DNA from: Pseudomonas salomonii
Lineage (GTDB): Bacteria; Pseudomonadota; Gammaproteobacteria; Pseudomonadales; Pseudomonadaceae
DNA length: 64,000 nt
Direction: 5' to 3'
Assembly: GCF_900107155.1 (NCBI RefSeq)
Contig: NZ_FNOX01000012.1
Coordinates: 180,035 to 244,034, forward strand
Both the position numbers and the translations under genes were made by a program. A model generated the notes under the pieces. The model ran no database searches. It was not told the origin of the DNA and saw nothing but the letters and a program-made list of their open reading frames with translations. Positions 24,708 through 33,358 of the stretch are shown here, in pieces; position 1 is the stretch's first letter; each line of letters starts with the position of its first letter.

Positions 24708-24920
24708 TTACTCGCCGCGAACCTGTGCAGCTTGCATACCCTTTTGGCCTTTCTCAGCCACGAAGGAAACGGTTTGGCCTTCTTTCAGGCTTTTGAAACC
24801 GTCGCTTTCGATAGCTTTGAAGTGTACGAACAGGTCGTCACCGCCACCTTGAGGAGTGATGAAGCCGAAGCCTTTTTCATCGTTGAACCATTTAACGGTG
24901 CCGGTTTGGCGATTAGACAT
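24708..24920 (-). CDS. CspA-family cold-shock protein
   Basis: 70 residues from the ATG at 24920. It is a single OB-fold cold-shock domain: NRQTGTVKWFNDEKGFGFITPQ holds RNP1 (KGFGFI), and DDLFVHF holds RNP2. It binds single-stranded RNA and DNA as a chaperone. The ribosome site is GGAGAT. The 5' leader is AT-rich and long before the next gene (about 290 bases), as is common for cold-shock genes, but no conserved leader structure was recognised. Confidence 0.95.
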   Translation of the reverse strand: MSNRQTGTVKWFNDEKGFGFITPQGGGDDLFVHFKAIESDGFKSLKEGQTVSFVAEKGQKGMQAAQVRGE

Positions 24921-25209
24921 GGTGTATCTCCAAGAAACATATATTTTCAGTAGTGCTGTGCTGCTCAGGCCAACTGGGCACACCGGGGTATCATAGTCGA
25001 AATGTTCGGCTTGTAAGCCCCCCCAAGGCATTGTTTGCTAATCAATAGCGTTGCGTTTAGTGCCTTGGTCGGCTGAAAGCCCCGATTTACGGGGCTTTGC
25101 TGCGAAATATCAGCTGTTAAAAAAAGCCGTAAAAGCTGCGTAATTTGTGCGAAATGGCAGTTTTCAGGCTGTTTTTTCAGTCAAATGGCCGTCTGATCAG
25201 AGGTCGTGG

Positions 25210-25524
25210 TTATTTTTTCTTCACGACTTTGCAGGACGAAATCGCCGCGACAGCTTTGTTTTTCAGCTCCGGCTTGGCGTTCTGGTTGGTCATGAGTTCC
25301 TTGATTTCGGCAGTGCTCAATTCGGCGTTGATCTTGTCGGCGCCGCATTCGCAATGGTCTTTGGCGGTTTTGGCATCAACGTTCTGGCTGGCGGCGGCAC
25401 TGCAATCTGCAATGAAGCTGTCGCGGGCACCGGCTGGCCAGTTCGACGGGGCGGCAGCCTGCGCGCCGAGGGAAAGGAGGGTCAGGGAAGCGGCGAGAGC
25501 GAGGGTCGAGGTAAAGCGCATCAT
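25210..25524 (-). CDS. Small exported cysteine-containing protein
   Basis: 104 residues; AAGGAG six bases upstream selects the first of two adjacent ATG codons. A signal peptide (FTSTLALAASLTLLSLGAQAA) is followed by a helical protein with four cysteines (ADCSAA, DHCECGA, ISSCKV) and a lysine-rich end (VVKKK). Cys spacing suggests two disulfides in the periplasm. I recognise no family with certainty; the plan is that of small stress-type periplasmic proteins. Confidence 0.7.
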   Translation of the reverse strand: MMRFTSTLALAASLTLLSLGAQAAAPSNWPAGARDSFIADCSAAASQNVDAKTAKDHCECGADKINAELSTAEIKELMTNQNAKPELKNKAVAAISSCKVVKKK

Positions 25525-25849
25525 GAAGTGCTCCTTTGATTCGTGGGCAAACAGCGATTCTCAGCGGGTTTGAGGGCTTTCGTACAGCCCAAGTTCACTT
25601 TTGCAGGCATCAAACACGGGATTTTATGTTTCATCAGGCGCGGCAGGCGCGATGACCGTTCATCTGTGCTAGCATCCTCGGCTTGGCTATTTCCAGGCGC
25701 GCCCATTGCCGCCTTGCCATGTTCTTTGAGTTCACTCCAGTCACTCTGGTTCGATTATCGGTTGGCCGAAAGGCTCCTGCCGCTGTAAGGCAGGCGTTCA
25801 TCACTGAACGGCCTGGTGTTGGATCTTGTACTGGCTCATCCCAACCCAC

Positions 25850-25870
25850 GTGACCTTTGGTAGGGGTCAC
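25850..25870 (+). promoter_or_regulatory. thrS leader hairpin mimicking the tRNA-Thr(GGU) anticodon arm
   Basis: GTGACCT (25850-25856) pairs with GGGTCAC (25864-25870), six Watson-Crick pairs plus one wobble. The 7-base loop is TTGGTAG: T at position 33, GGT at 34-36 and A at 37 in tRNA numbering, which is the threonine anticodon in place. It sits 4 bases before the ribosome site and 20 before the thrS ATG. In E. coli ThrRS represses its own translation by binding such mimics. A second stem, GG-TTGG with CCAACC (25815-25846), precedes it. Confidence 0.65.
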
Positions 25871-25889
25871 CACTAGGAGAGGAGGCGCC

Positions 25890-27812
25890 ATGCCAACTAT
25901 TACTCTTCCCGACGGCAGTCAACGTTCATTCGATCATTCGGTTTCCGTAGCCGAGGTCGCCGCATCCATTGGTGCAGGTCTTGCCAAGGCCACCGTGGCC
26001 GGCAAGGTCGACGGCAAGCTGGTGGATGCCAGCGACCTGATTACCACTGATGCCAGTCTGCAAATCATCACGCCCAAGGATCAAGAGGGGCTGGAGATCA
26101 TTCGCCACTCTTGTGCGCACCTGATCGGCCATGCGGTCAAGCAGCTTTACCCGACGGCAAAAATGGTGATCGGCCCCGTCATTGACGAAGGCTTCTATTA
26201 CGATATCGCCTATGAGCGTCCCTTCACTCCGGACGACCTGGCGGCTATCGAAGCGCGCATGCACGCGCTGATCGAAAAAGATTACGACGTGATCAAGAAG
26301 GTCACGCCACGCGCCGAAGTCATCGACGTGTTTACCGCCCGTGGCGAAGACTACAAGCTGCGTCTGGTGGAAGACATGCCGGACGAGCAGGCCATGGGCC
26401 TGTATTACCACGAAGAATATGTCGACATGTGCCGTGGCCCGCACGTGCCGAACACGCGCTTTCTCAAGTCGTTTAAGCTGACCAAGCTGTCGGGTGCCTA
26501 CTGGCGCGGTGACGCGAAGAACGAGCAATTGCAGCGGATCTACGGCACGGCCTGGGCTGACAAGAAGCAGCTGGCGGCCTACATCCAGCGCATCGAAGAA
26601 GCTGAAAAGCGCGACCACCGCAAAATCGGCAAGCGCCTGAACCTGTTCCACCTCCAGGAAGAAGCGCCGGGCATGGTGTTCTGGCACCCGAACGGCTGGA
26701 CCCTGTACCAGGTGCTCGAGCAGTACATGCGCAAGGTTCAGCGCGACAACGGCTACCTGGAGATCAAGACGCCTCAGGTTGTTGACCGTAGCCTGTGGGA
26801 GAAATCCGGGCACTGGGCCAACTACGCCGACAACATGTTCACCACTCAGTCGGAAAACCGCGACTACGCCATCAAGCCGATGAACTGCCCGTGCCACGTG
26901 CAGGTGTTCAATCAGGGCCTGAAGAGCTACCGCGAGTTGCCGATGCGCCTGGCCGAATTCGGTGCCTGCCACCGTAACGAGCCGTCGGGTGCGCTGCACG
27001 GCATCATGCGTGTGCGTGGCTTCACCCAGGACGACGCCCACATTTTCTGCACCGAAGAGCAGATGCAGGCCGAATCCGCCGCGTTCATCAAGCTGACCAT
27101 GGACGTTTACCGCGATTTCGGCTTCACCGAAGTCGAGATGAAGCTGTCCACTCGTCCGGAAAAACGTGTTGGCTCCGACGAACTGTGGGATCGCGCTGAA
27201 TCCGCACTGGCCGCTGCGCTAGACAGCGCGGGCCTTGCGTACGATCTGCAGCCGGGTGAGGGCGCCTTCTACGGTCCGAAGATCGAGTTCTCGCTGAAAG
27301 ATTGCCTTGGTCGCGTCTGGCAGTGTGGTACCCTGCAGCTCGATTTTAACCTGCCGATCCGTTTGGGAGCCGAATACGTCTCCGAAGATAACAGCCGTAA
27401 GCACCCGGTTATGCTGCACCGGGCGATCCTCGGCTCGTTCGAACGGTTCGTCGGTATCCTGATCGAGCACTACGAGGGTGCATTCCCTGCGTGGCTGGCT
27501 CCGACCCAGGCAGTGATCATGAATATCACTGATAAACAGGCCGATTTTGCCGCTGAAGTTGAAAAAACTCTCAACGAAAGCGGATTTCGTGCCAAGTCCG
27601 ACTTGAGAAATGAAAAGATCGGCTTTAAAATCCGTGAGCATACTTTGCTCAAGGTTCCCTATCTTTTGGTTATCGGAGATCGGGAAGTCGAGATGCAGAC
27701 TGTCGCTGTGCGTACTCGTGAAGGTGCTGACCTGGGCTCGATGCCCGTCGCCCAGTTCGCTGAGTTCCTCGCGCAAGCGGTTTCCCGGCGTGGTCGCCCA
27801 GATTCGGAGTAA
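25890..27812 (+). CDS. thrS: Threonyl-tRNA synthetase
   Basis: 640 residues from the ATG at 25890, which has a very strong AGGAGAGGAGG site; the frame extends upstream but the TGS domain begins here (PTITLPDGSQRSF). Domains in order: TGS (1-62), second additional/editing domain (about 65-225, with HSCAHLIGHAVKQLYP and the Cys-His CRGPH), class II catalytic core (about 240-535; MNCPCHVQ carries the zinc Cys, RMAEFGACHRNEPSG is near motif 2) and an anticodon-binding C-terminus. It charges tRNA-Thr in the cytosol. First gene of the thrS-infC-rpmI-rplT cluster. Confidence 0.98.
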   Translation: MPTITLPDGSQRSFDHSVSVAEVAASIGAGLAKATVAGKVDGKLVDASDLITTDASLQIITPKDQEGLEIIRHSCAHLIGHAVKQLYPTAKMVIGPVIDEGFYYDIAYERPFTPDDLAAIEARMHALIEKDYDVIKKVTPRAEVIDVFTARGEDYKLRLVEDMPDEQAMGLYYHEEYVDMCRGPHVPNTRFLKSFKLTKLSGAYWRGDAKNEQLQRIYGTAWADKKQLAAYIQRIEEAEKRDHRKIGKRLNLFHLQEEAPGMVFWHPNGWTLYQVLEQYMRKVQRDNGYLEIKTPQVVDRSLWEKSGHWANYADNMFTTQSENRDYAIKPMNCPCHVQVFNQGLKSYRELPMRLAEFGACHRNEPSGALHGIMRVRGFTQDDAHIFCTEEQMQAESAAFIKLTMDVYRDFGFTEVEMKLSTRPEKRVGSDELWDRAESALAAALDSAGLAYDLQPGEGAFYGPKIEFSLKDCLGRVWQCGTLQLDFNLPIRLGAEYVSEDNSRKHPVMLHRAILGSFERFVGILIEHYEGAFPAWLAPTQAVIMNITDKQADFAAEVEKTLNESGFRAKSDLRNEKIGFKIREHTLLKVPYLLVIGDREVEMQTVAVRTREGADLGSMPVAQFAEFLAQAVSRRGRPDSE

Positions 27813-27817
27813 TTATT

Positions 27818-28363
27818 ATTAAGCGTGAAATGAGACAAGATAAACGAGCTGCACCGAAAGCCCCGATCAACGAGAATATCTCGGCACGCGAGGTTCGGTT
27901 AATTGGCGCTGACGGCGAGCAGATTGGCATCGTCTCGATTGATGAAGCGCTTCGTATTGCTGAAGAGTCCAAATTGGACCTGGTGGAAATCTCCGCCGAT
28001 GCAATCCCACCTGTTTGTCGGGTGATGGACTACGGCAAATCGATCTTCGAGAAGAAGAAACAGGTTGCCGCAGCGAAGAAGAACCAGAAGCAGATTCAAG
28101 TAAAAGAAATCAAGTTTCGTCCAGGGACGGAGGAAGGGGATTACCAGGTAAAACTGCGCAACCTGGTACGTTTCCTGAGTGATGGGGACAGGGCCAAGGT
28201 ATCCTTGCGATTCCGCGGCCGTGAGATGGCCCACCAGGAGCTGGGGATGGAACTCCTCAAGCGGGTTGAAGCTGACCTGCTCGAGTACGGTTCGGTCGAA
28301 CAGCATCCTAAGATGGAAGGACGCCAGCTTATTATGGTCATCGCCCCGAAAAAGAAGAAGTAA
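27818..28363 (+). CDS. infC: Translation initiation factor IF-3, ATT start
   Basis: 181 residues from an ATT at 27818; GGAG lies eight bases upstream, while the first ATG (27830) has no ribosome site at proper distance. An ATT three bases earlier is the other option. The start reads I-K-R-E-M-R-Q-D, then NENISAREVRLIGADGEQIG (N domain), and the C domain has IKFRPGTEEGDYQVKLRN and FRGREMAHQELG. IF-3 binds 30S and rejects non-standard start codons, so the ATT start gives autoregulation, as in E. coli. It follows the thrS stop by 5 bases. Confidence 0.93.
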   Translation: MKREMRQDKRAAPKAPINENISAREVRLIGADGEQIGIVSIDEALRIAEESKLDLVEISADAIPPVCRVMDYGKSIFEKKKQVAAAKKNQKQIQVKEIKFRPGTEEGDYQVKLRNLVRFLSDGDRAKVSLRFRGREMAHQELGMELLKRVEADLLEYGSVEQHPKMEGRQLIMVIAPKKKK

Positions 28364-28422
28364 TCAACAGGGCACGGCAGGCCTTCTGATTATGTTTATC
28401 AACTGAATGCGGAGTACCGAAC

Positions 28423-28617
28423 ATGCCAAAGATGAAAACTAAAAGTGGTGCTGCTAAGCGGTTTCTGAAAACTGCTAACGGTATCAAGCACAAGCACGCT
28501 TTCAAGAGCCACATTCTGACCAAAATGTCGACCAAGCGTAAGCGTCAACTGCGCGGTAGCAGCTTGCTGCATCCGTCTGACGTGGCAAAAGTCGAGCGCA
28601 TGCTGCGCCTTCGTTAA
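28423..28617 (+). CDS. rpmI: Ribosomal protein bL35
   Basis: 64 residues, the normal length. PKMKTKSGAAKRFLKTANGIKHKHAFKSHILTKMSTKRKRQLRG is the bL35 signature, very basic. It belongs to the 50S subunit. It follows infC by 59 bases, with GGAG before the ATG, and precedes rplT by 27 bases; the order infC-rpmI-rplT is universal in this group. Confidence 0.98.
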   Translation: MPKMKTKSGAAKRFLKTANGIKHKHAFKSHILTKMSTKRKRQLRGSSLLHPSDVAKVERMLRLR

Positions 28618-28644
28618 TTTTAGTCAAGAATAGAGGAATAACTC

Positions 28645-29001
28645 ATGGCTCGTGTAAAGCGTGGCGTCATTGCCCGTAAGCGTCACAAAAAAATTCTGAA
28701 ACTTGCTAAAGGCTACTACGGCGCGCGTTCACGCGTATTCCGTGTTGCCAAGCAAGCGGTAATCAAGGCAGGCCAATACGCCTACCGCGACCGTCGTCAG
28801 AAAAAACGTCAGTTCCGCGCTCTGTGGATCGCTCGTATCAACGCTGGTGCACGTGTTAACGGTCTGTCCTACAGCCGTTTCATCGCTGGCCTGAAAAAAG
28901 CGTCCATCGAAATCGACCGTAAGGTTCTGGCTGAACTGGCCGTGAACGAAAAAGCGGTGTTTGCTGCGATTGTCGAGAAAGCTAAAGCCACTTTGGCTTA
29001 A
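28645..29001 (+). CDS. rplT: Ribosomal protein bL20
   Basis: 118 residues. ARVKRGVIARKRHKKILKLAKGYYGARSRVFRVAKQAVIKAGQYAYRDRRQKKRQFR is the long basic N-terminal extension that threads into 23S rRNA. L20 is essential in 50S assembly and represses its own operon in enterobacteria by binding the infC-rpmI message; whether that holds here cannot be seen. An AGAGGAAT site precedes the ATG. Confidence 0.98.
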   Translation: MARVKRGVIARKRHKKILKLAKGYYGARSRVFRVAKQAVIKAGQYAYRDRRQKKRQFRALWIARINAGARVNGLSYSRFIAGLKKASIEIDRKVLAELAVNEKAVFAAIVEKAKATLA

Positions 29002-29058
29002 GTACCCCCGACAGTCACCCTGGGCTGCTCCTGTAGCCCAAGGTGGTAAACGTCATAA

Positions 29059-29094
29059 ATAGGGGAAGAGCCTTCAAGCTCTTCCCCTATTTTG
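29059..29094 (+). terminator. Strong hairpin between rplT and pheS (terminator or attenuator)
   Basis: ATAGGGGAAGAGC, loop CTTCAA, GCTCTTCCCCTAT: a perfect 13-bp stem followed by TTTTG. A smaller stem, TGGGCT/AGCCCA (about 29021-29040), precedes it. It separates the ribosomal genes from pheST. No leader peptide rich in Phe is visible, so classical pheM-type attenuation is not supported. Confidence 0.7.
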
Positions 29095-29110
29095 TATCTG
29101 GAGTCTGTAC

Positions 29111-30127
29111 ATGGAAAACCTGGATGCGCTCGTTGCCCAAGCTCTTGAGGCTGTGCATAGCGCTGAAGATGTAAATGCCCTGGAGCAAATCCGGGTTCAC
29201 TACCTTGGCAAAAAAGGTGAATTGACTCAGGTGATGAAGACCCTGGGGAATTTGCCGGCTGAAGAGCGCCCGCAAGTCGGCGCGCTGATCAACGTTGCCA
29301 AGGAGCGTGTCACCGAGGTGCTCAATGCGCGCAAGGCGTCGCTCGAGGAGGCCGATCTTGCGGCCAAGCTCGCCGCCGAGTCCATTGACGTCACCCTGCC
29401 TGGTCGTGGCCAGGCCTCGGGCGGTCTGCATCCGATCACCCGGACTCTGGAACGTATCGAGCAGTTCTTCACCCACATCGGCTACGGCATTGCTGAAGGC
29501 CCCGAGGTCGAAGACGACTATCACAACTTCGAGGCGCTCAACATCCCAGGCCATCACCCGGCCCGGTCGATGCACGACACCTTCTATTTCAACGCGAACA
29601 TGCTGTTGCGCACCCATACCTCGCCGGTACAGGTCCGCACCATGGAAGCGAACAAACCGCCGATCCGCATCGTCTGCCCAGGCCGTGTGTACCGCAGCGA
29701 CTCGGATATCACCCACTCGCCGATGTTCCACCAGGTCGAAGGCCTGCTGGTCGATCGCGACATCAATTTCGCCGACCTCAAGGGCACCATCGAAGAGTTC
29801 CTGCGGGTGTTCTTCGAGAAAGAGCTGGCGGTGCGTTTCCGTCCATCGTTCTTCCCGTTCACCGAGCCATCCGCTGAAGTCGACATGGAATGCGTGATGT
29901 GCAGCGGCAAAGGCTGCCGCGTCTGCAAGCAGACCGGCTGGCTGGAAGTGATGGGCTGCGGCATGGTTCACCCTAACGTGCTGCGCATGTCCGGGATCGA
30001 CCCGGAAGAGTTCTCGGGCTTTGCCTTCGGCATGGGCGTTGAGCGCCTGGCCATGCTGCGTTACGGCGTGAACGACTTGCGTCTGTTCTTCGACAACGAC
30101 TTGCGGTTCCTCGCGCAATTTCGCTAG
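29111..30127 (+). CDS. pheS: Phenylalanyl-tRNA synthetase, alpha subunit
   Basis: 338 residues. The N-terminal coiled coil (about 1-85) binds tRNA-Phe. Class II core motifs follow: motif 1 near HPITRTLERIEQFFTHIGYGIAEGPEVEDDYHNFEALN, motif 2 RIVCPGRVYRSDSDITHSPMFHQVEG, and motif 3 GFAFGMGVERLAMLRYGVNDLR. It forms an alpha2-beta2 enzyme with PheT in the cytosol. The ATG has GGAG upstream; pheT starts 26 bases after its stop. Confidence 0.98.
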   Translation: MENLDALVAQALEAVHSAEDVNALEQIRVHYLGKKGELTQVMKTLGNLPAEERPQVGALINVAKERVTEVLNARKASLEEADLAAKLAAESIDVTLPGRGQASGGLHPITRTLERIEQFFTHIGYGIAEGPEVEDDYHNFEALNIPGHHPARSMHDTFYFNANMLLRTHTSPVQVRTMEANKPPIRIVCPGRVYRSDSDITHSPMFHQVEGLLVDRDINFADLKGTIEEFLRVFFEKELAVRFRPSFFPFTEPSAEVDMECVMCSGKGCRVCKQTGWLEVMGCGMVHPNVLRMSGIDPEEFSGFAFGMGVERLAMLRYGVNDLRLFFDNDLRFLAQFR

Positions 30128-30153
30128 TCGTAACGAATCTTTAGGAGAGCAGG

Positions 30154-32532
30154 ATGAAATTCAGTGAACAATGGCTGCGTGGCTGGGTAAGCCCGCAGGT
30201 AGATCGCGACGAGTTGGTTGCTCGTCTGTCGATGGCCGGCCTTGAGGTCGATAGCGTCACGCCGGCCGCCGGTGTTTTCACCGGCGTGGTGGTGGGCGAG
30301 GTGCTGAGCACCGAGCAGCACCCCGATGCCGATAAGCTGCGTGTGTGCCAGGTCAGTAACGGCGCAGAAACCTTCCAGGTCGTGTGCGGAGCGCCTAACG
30401 TGCGCCCGGGCCTGAAGATCCCTTTTGCCATGATCGGCGCCGAACTGCCGGGCGACTTCAAAATCAAGAAAGCCAAGCTGCGTGGCGTTGAGTCCAACGG
30501 CATGCTGTGCTCCCAGGCTGAACTGCAAGTCGGCGAGGGCAATGATGGCCTGATGGAACTGCCGGCCGATGCGCCAGTGGGCCAGGACATTCGTGTCTAC
30601 CTGGAACTGGAAGACGCCAGCATTGAGGTCGACCTGACCCCAAACCGGGGTGACTGCCTGTCTCTCGCTGGTCTGGCCCGTGAAGTGGGCGCGCTGTACA
30701 ACGCCCCGGTCACCCGCCCAGTGGTTGCCGCAGTCGCCGCAGTGCATGACGAAGTGCGCCCTATCGACGTACTGGCGCCAAACGCCTGCCCACGTTACCT
30801 GGGTCGTGTGATCCGCAACGTCGACCTGTCCAAGCCAACCCCGCTGTGGATGGTTGAGCGCCTGCGTCGCGCCGACGTGCGCAGCATCGATGCTGCCGTG
30901 GACATCACCAACTACGTGATGCTGGAGCTGGGCCAACCGCTGCACGCCTTCGATCTCGCCGAAATCAATGGCGGCATCCGCGTGCGCATGGCCGAAGAAG
31001 GTGAAAAGCTGGTACTGCTCGACGGCCAGGAAGTCAGCCTGCGCGCCGATACCCTGGTAATTGCCGACCATTCCCGCGCCCTGGCGATTGCCGGCGTGAT
31101 GGGTGGCGAGCACAGCGGTGTGTCCGAAACCACCCGCGATATTTTTCTTGAGAGCGCGTTCTTCGACCAGATCGCCATCGCTGGCAAGGCCCGTTCCTAC
31201 GGCCTGCACACCGATGCGTCGCACCGCTATGAGCGTGGTGTGGACTGGAAGCTGGCCCGTGAAGCCATGGAGCGCGCCACTGGCCTGCTGCTGGAAATCA
31301 CCGGCGGCGAAGCCGGCCCGATCACCGAAACCGTCAACGAGCAGTTCCTGCCGTCGGTTGCACCGATCACTCTGCGTGCCAAAAGCGTCGAGCAAATGCT
31401 TGGCCTGGTGATTGATCCTGCACAAATCGAGCAACTGCTGTCCGCACTCGGCCTGGGTATTTCCGCCGGTGGGGAAGGGCAGTGGCACGTAGAAGTGCCA
31501 AGCCATCGTTTCGACATCAGCCTGGAAGTCGACCTGATCGAAGAGCTGGCCCGCCTGTACGGCTACAACCGCCTGCCGGTTCGCTACCCGCAAGCGCGTT
31601 TGGCACCGCAACCCAAGGCCGAAGCGCGTGCGCACCTGCCGGAGTTGCGTCGCCTGCTGGTTGCCCGTGGCTACCAGGAAGCGGTGACTTACAGCTTCAT
31701 CGATCCAAAGCAGTTTGAACTGTTCAACCCAGGTGTTGAGCCGTTGCTGTTGGCCAACCCGATCTCCAATGACATGGCCGCCATGCGTTCGTCGCTGTGG
31801 CCGGGTCTGGTCAAGGCACTGTCCCATAACCTGAACCGTCAGCAAGACCGCGTGCGCATGTTCGAAAGCGGCCTGCGTTTTGTCGGCCAACTCGACGGCC
31901 TCAAGCAAGAGCCGATGCTGGCGGGTGTTGTCTGCGGTAGCCGCCTGCCAGAAGGCTGGGCACAGGGCCGCGATGGCGTGGACTTCTTCGACGTTAAAGC
32001 CGATGTGGAAGCGGTGCTGGGCTTTGCCGGTGCACTGGATGACTTCACGTTTGTGCCTGGTAGCCACCCGGCATTGCACCCGGGCCAGACTGCACGTATC
32101 GAGCGCGAAGGGCGTTTGGTGGGTTTTGTCGGTGCCATCCACCCAGAGCTGTCGAAAACCCTGGGTCTGGACCGTCCGGTATTCGTTTTTGAGCTGGTTC
32201 TGGCTGAAGTGGCGTCGGGCAAGATGCCTAAATTCAGCGAGTTGTCGCGCTTCCCTGAAGTGCGTCGTGACCTCGCGCTGATCGCCGACCGTGAAGTGGC
32301 CGCCACTGCCGTTCTGGACGTAATCCGTGAAAATGCAGGGGAATGGCTGACAGACCTCAGGCTATTTGACGTCTATCAGGGTAAAGGCATTGATCCGCAT
32401 AGAAAAAGCCTTGCAGTTGGCTTGACCTGGCAGCATCCATCGCGCACTCTTAATGACGATGAGGTGAATACCACGACACAAAATATCCTCACCTCGCTCG
32501 AACAAAGGTTGAACGCCACGTTAAGGAAGTGA
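30154..32532 (+). CDS. pheT: Phenylalanyl-tRNA synthetase, beta subunit
   Basis: 792 residues, standard length. Domains: N-terminal EMAP/tRNA-binding fold (about 40-150; VVVGEVLSTEQHPDADKLRVCQV), B3/B4 editing domain (about 210-390), B5 DNA-binding-like domain (about 400-475), pseudo-synthetase core (about 485-690) and the C-terminal anticodon-binding domain (about 700-792; FSELSRFPEVRRDLALI). AGGAG precedes the ATG. It ends 3 bases before ihfA. Confidence 0.98.
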   Translation: MKFSEQWLRGWVSPQVDRDELVARLSMAGLEVDSVTPAAGVFTGVVVGEVLSTEQHPDADKLRVCQVSNGAETFQVVCGAPNVRPGLKIPFAMIGAELPGDFKIKKAKLRGVESNGMLCSQAELQVGEGNDGLMELPADAPVGQDIRVYLELEDASIEVDLTPNRGDCLSLAGLAREVGALYNAPVTRPVVAAVAAVHDEVRPIDVLAPNACPRYLGRVIRNVDLSKPTPLWMVERLRRADVRSIDAAVDITNYVMLELGQPLHAFDLAEINGGIRVRMAEEGEKLVLLDGQEVSLRADTLVIADHSRALAIAGVMGGEHSGVSETTRDIFLESAFFDQIAIAGKARSYGLHTDASHRYERGVDWKLAREAMERATGLLLEITGGEAGPITETVNEQFLPSVAPITLRAKSVEQMLGLVIDPAQIEQLLSALGLGISAGGEGQWHVEVPSHRFDISLEVDLIEELARLYGYNRLPVRYPQARLAPQPKAEARAHLPELRRLLVARGYQEAVTYSFIDPKQFELFNPGVEPLLLANPISNDMAAMRSSLWPGLVKALSHNLNRQQDRVRMFESGLRFVGQLDGLKQEPMLAGVVCGSRLPEGWAQGRDGVDFFDVKADVEAVLGFAGALDDFTFVPGSHPALHPGQTARIEREGRLVGFVGAIHPELSKTLGLDRPVFVFELVLAEVASGKMPKFSELSRFPEVRRDLALIADREVAATAVLDVIRENAGEWLTDLRLFDVYQGKGIDPHRKSLAVGLTWQHPSRTLNDDEVNTTTQNILTSLEQRLNATLRK

Positions 32533-32535
32533 CGT

Positions 32536-32838
32536 ATGGGGGCTTTGACGAAAGCTGAGATGGCGGAACGTCTGTACGAAGAGTTGGGTCTGAACAAACG
32601 CGAAGCCAAGGAATTGGTCGAACTGTTCTTTGAAGAAATTCGGCACGCTCTGGAAGACAACGAACAGGTCAAATTGTCCGGTTTCGGCAATTTTGACCTG
32701 CGGGACAAACGCCAGCGGCCTGGCCGCAATCCAAAAACGGGAGAAGAAATCCCGATCACGGCTCGCCGTGTGGTCACCTTTCGTCCAGGGCAGAAGTTGA
32801 AGGCCCGAGTTGAGGCTTATGCTGGAACCAAGTCATAA
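32536..32838 (+). CDS. ihfA: Integration host factor, alpha subunit
   Basis: 100 residues. GALTKAEMAERLYEELGLNKREAKELVELFFEEIRHALEDNEQVKLSGFGNFDLRDKRQRPGRNPKTGEEIPITARRVVTFRPGQKLK is the HU/IHF fold; the beta-arm tip RNPKTGEEI carries the DNA-intercalating Pro. With IhfB it bends DNA sharply at specific sites. It follows pheT closely, as in most gamma-proteobacteria, and overlaps the following merR-like gene by 20 bases. Confidence 0.97.
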   Translation: MGALTKAEMAERLYEELGLNKREAKELVELFFEEIRHALEDNEQVKLSGFGNFDLRDKRQRPGRNPKTGEEIPITARRVVTFRPGQKLKARVEAYAGTKS

Positions 32839-33175
32839 CGACGAACTACCCGTCATCCCAGGCAAACGCTACTTCACCATTGGTGAAGTCAGCGAGCTTT
32901 GTGCGGTCAAACCGCACGTGCTGCGCTATTGGGAGCAGGAGTTTCCTCAACTCAACCCCGTCAAACGCACCGGGAACCGTCGGTATTATCAGCGCCAGGA
33001 TGTGCTGATGATCCGACAGATCCGTGCGTTGCTGTACGACCAGGGGTTCACCATCAGCGGCGCACGCCAGCGTATGTCCGGTGATGAAGCCAAAGACGAC
33101 ACCACCCAATACAAACAACTGATCCGCCAGATGATCTCCGAACTCGAAGATGTGCTGGTGGTGTTGAAGAAGTGA
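32819..33175 (+). CDS. MerR-family transcriptional regulator
   Basis: 118 residues from the ATG at 32819, which overlaps the ihfA end. The DNA-binding domain is YFTIGEVSELCAVKPHVLRYWEQEFPQLNPVKRTGNRRYYQRQDVLMIRQIRALLYDQGFTISGARQRM, a full MerR winged helix. The C-terminal 35 residues form a short helix (KQLIRQMISELEDVLVVLKK) for dimerisation, with no cysteine sensor. This MerR gene next to ihfA is constant in pseudomonads; its targets are unknown to me. Confidence 0.93.
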   Translation: MLEPSHNDELPVIPGKRYFTIGEVSELCAVKPHVLRYWEQEFPQLNPVKRTGNRRYYQRQDVLMIRQIRALLYDQGFTISGARQRMSGDEAKDDTTQYKQLIRQMISELEDVLVVLKK

Positions 33176-33265
33176 TACAAGCTTTTAAAATACTTCCACA
33201 TTTCAAAAGCTTGCGGTATATTCCGGATCGCTTCGTTACGAAGCAAACCCAGTAACACGCCTAGT

Positions 33266-33342
33266 CGGGGCGTAGCGCAGTCCGGTAGCGCACTAGCATG
33301 GGGTGCTAGGGGTCGAGTGTTCGAATCACTCCGTCCCGACCA
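33266..33342 (+). tRNA. tRNA-Pro (anticodon GGG), island attachment site
   Basis: 77 nt with encoded CCA. The acceptor arms CGGGGCG and CGTCCCG pair with one mismatch region near the inner end; stem CTAGC/GCTAG with loop ATGGGGT gives GGG. A -10-like TATATT (33217-33222) lies upstream. Everything to the right differs in gene content from the core, so the tRNA 3' end is the likely attL of the island. Confidence 0.94.
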
Positions 33343-33358
33343 TATTTTTCAATGATTT

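Noticed and set aside
29002..29110. T-box or Phe leader peptide ahead of pheS
   Set aside because: No T-box core and no short frame with Phe codons; only two hairpins are present.
29087..32142. Very long minus-strand frames over pheS and pheT
   Set aside because: Antisense shadows of highly conserved synthetase genes.
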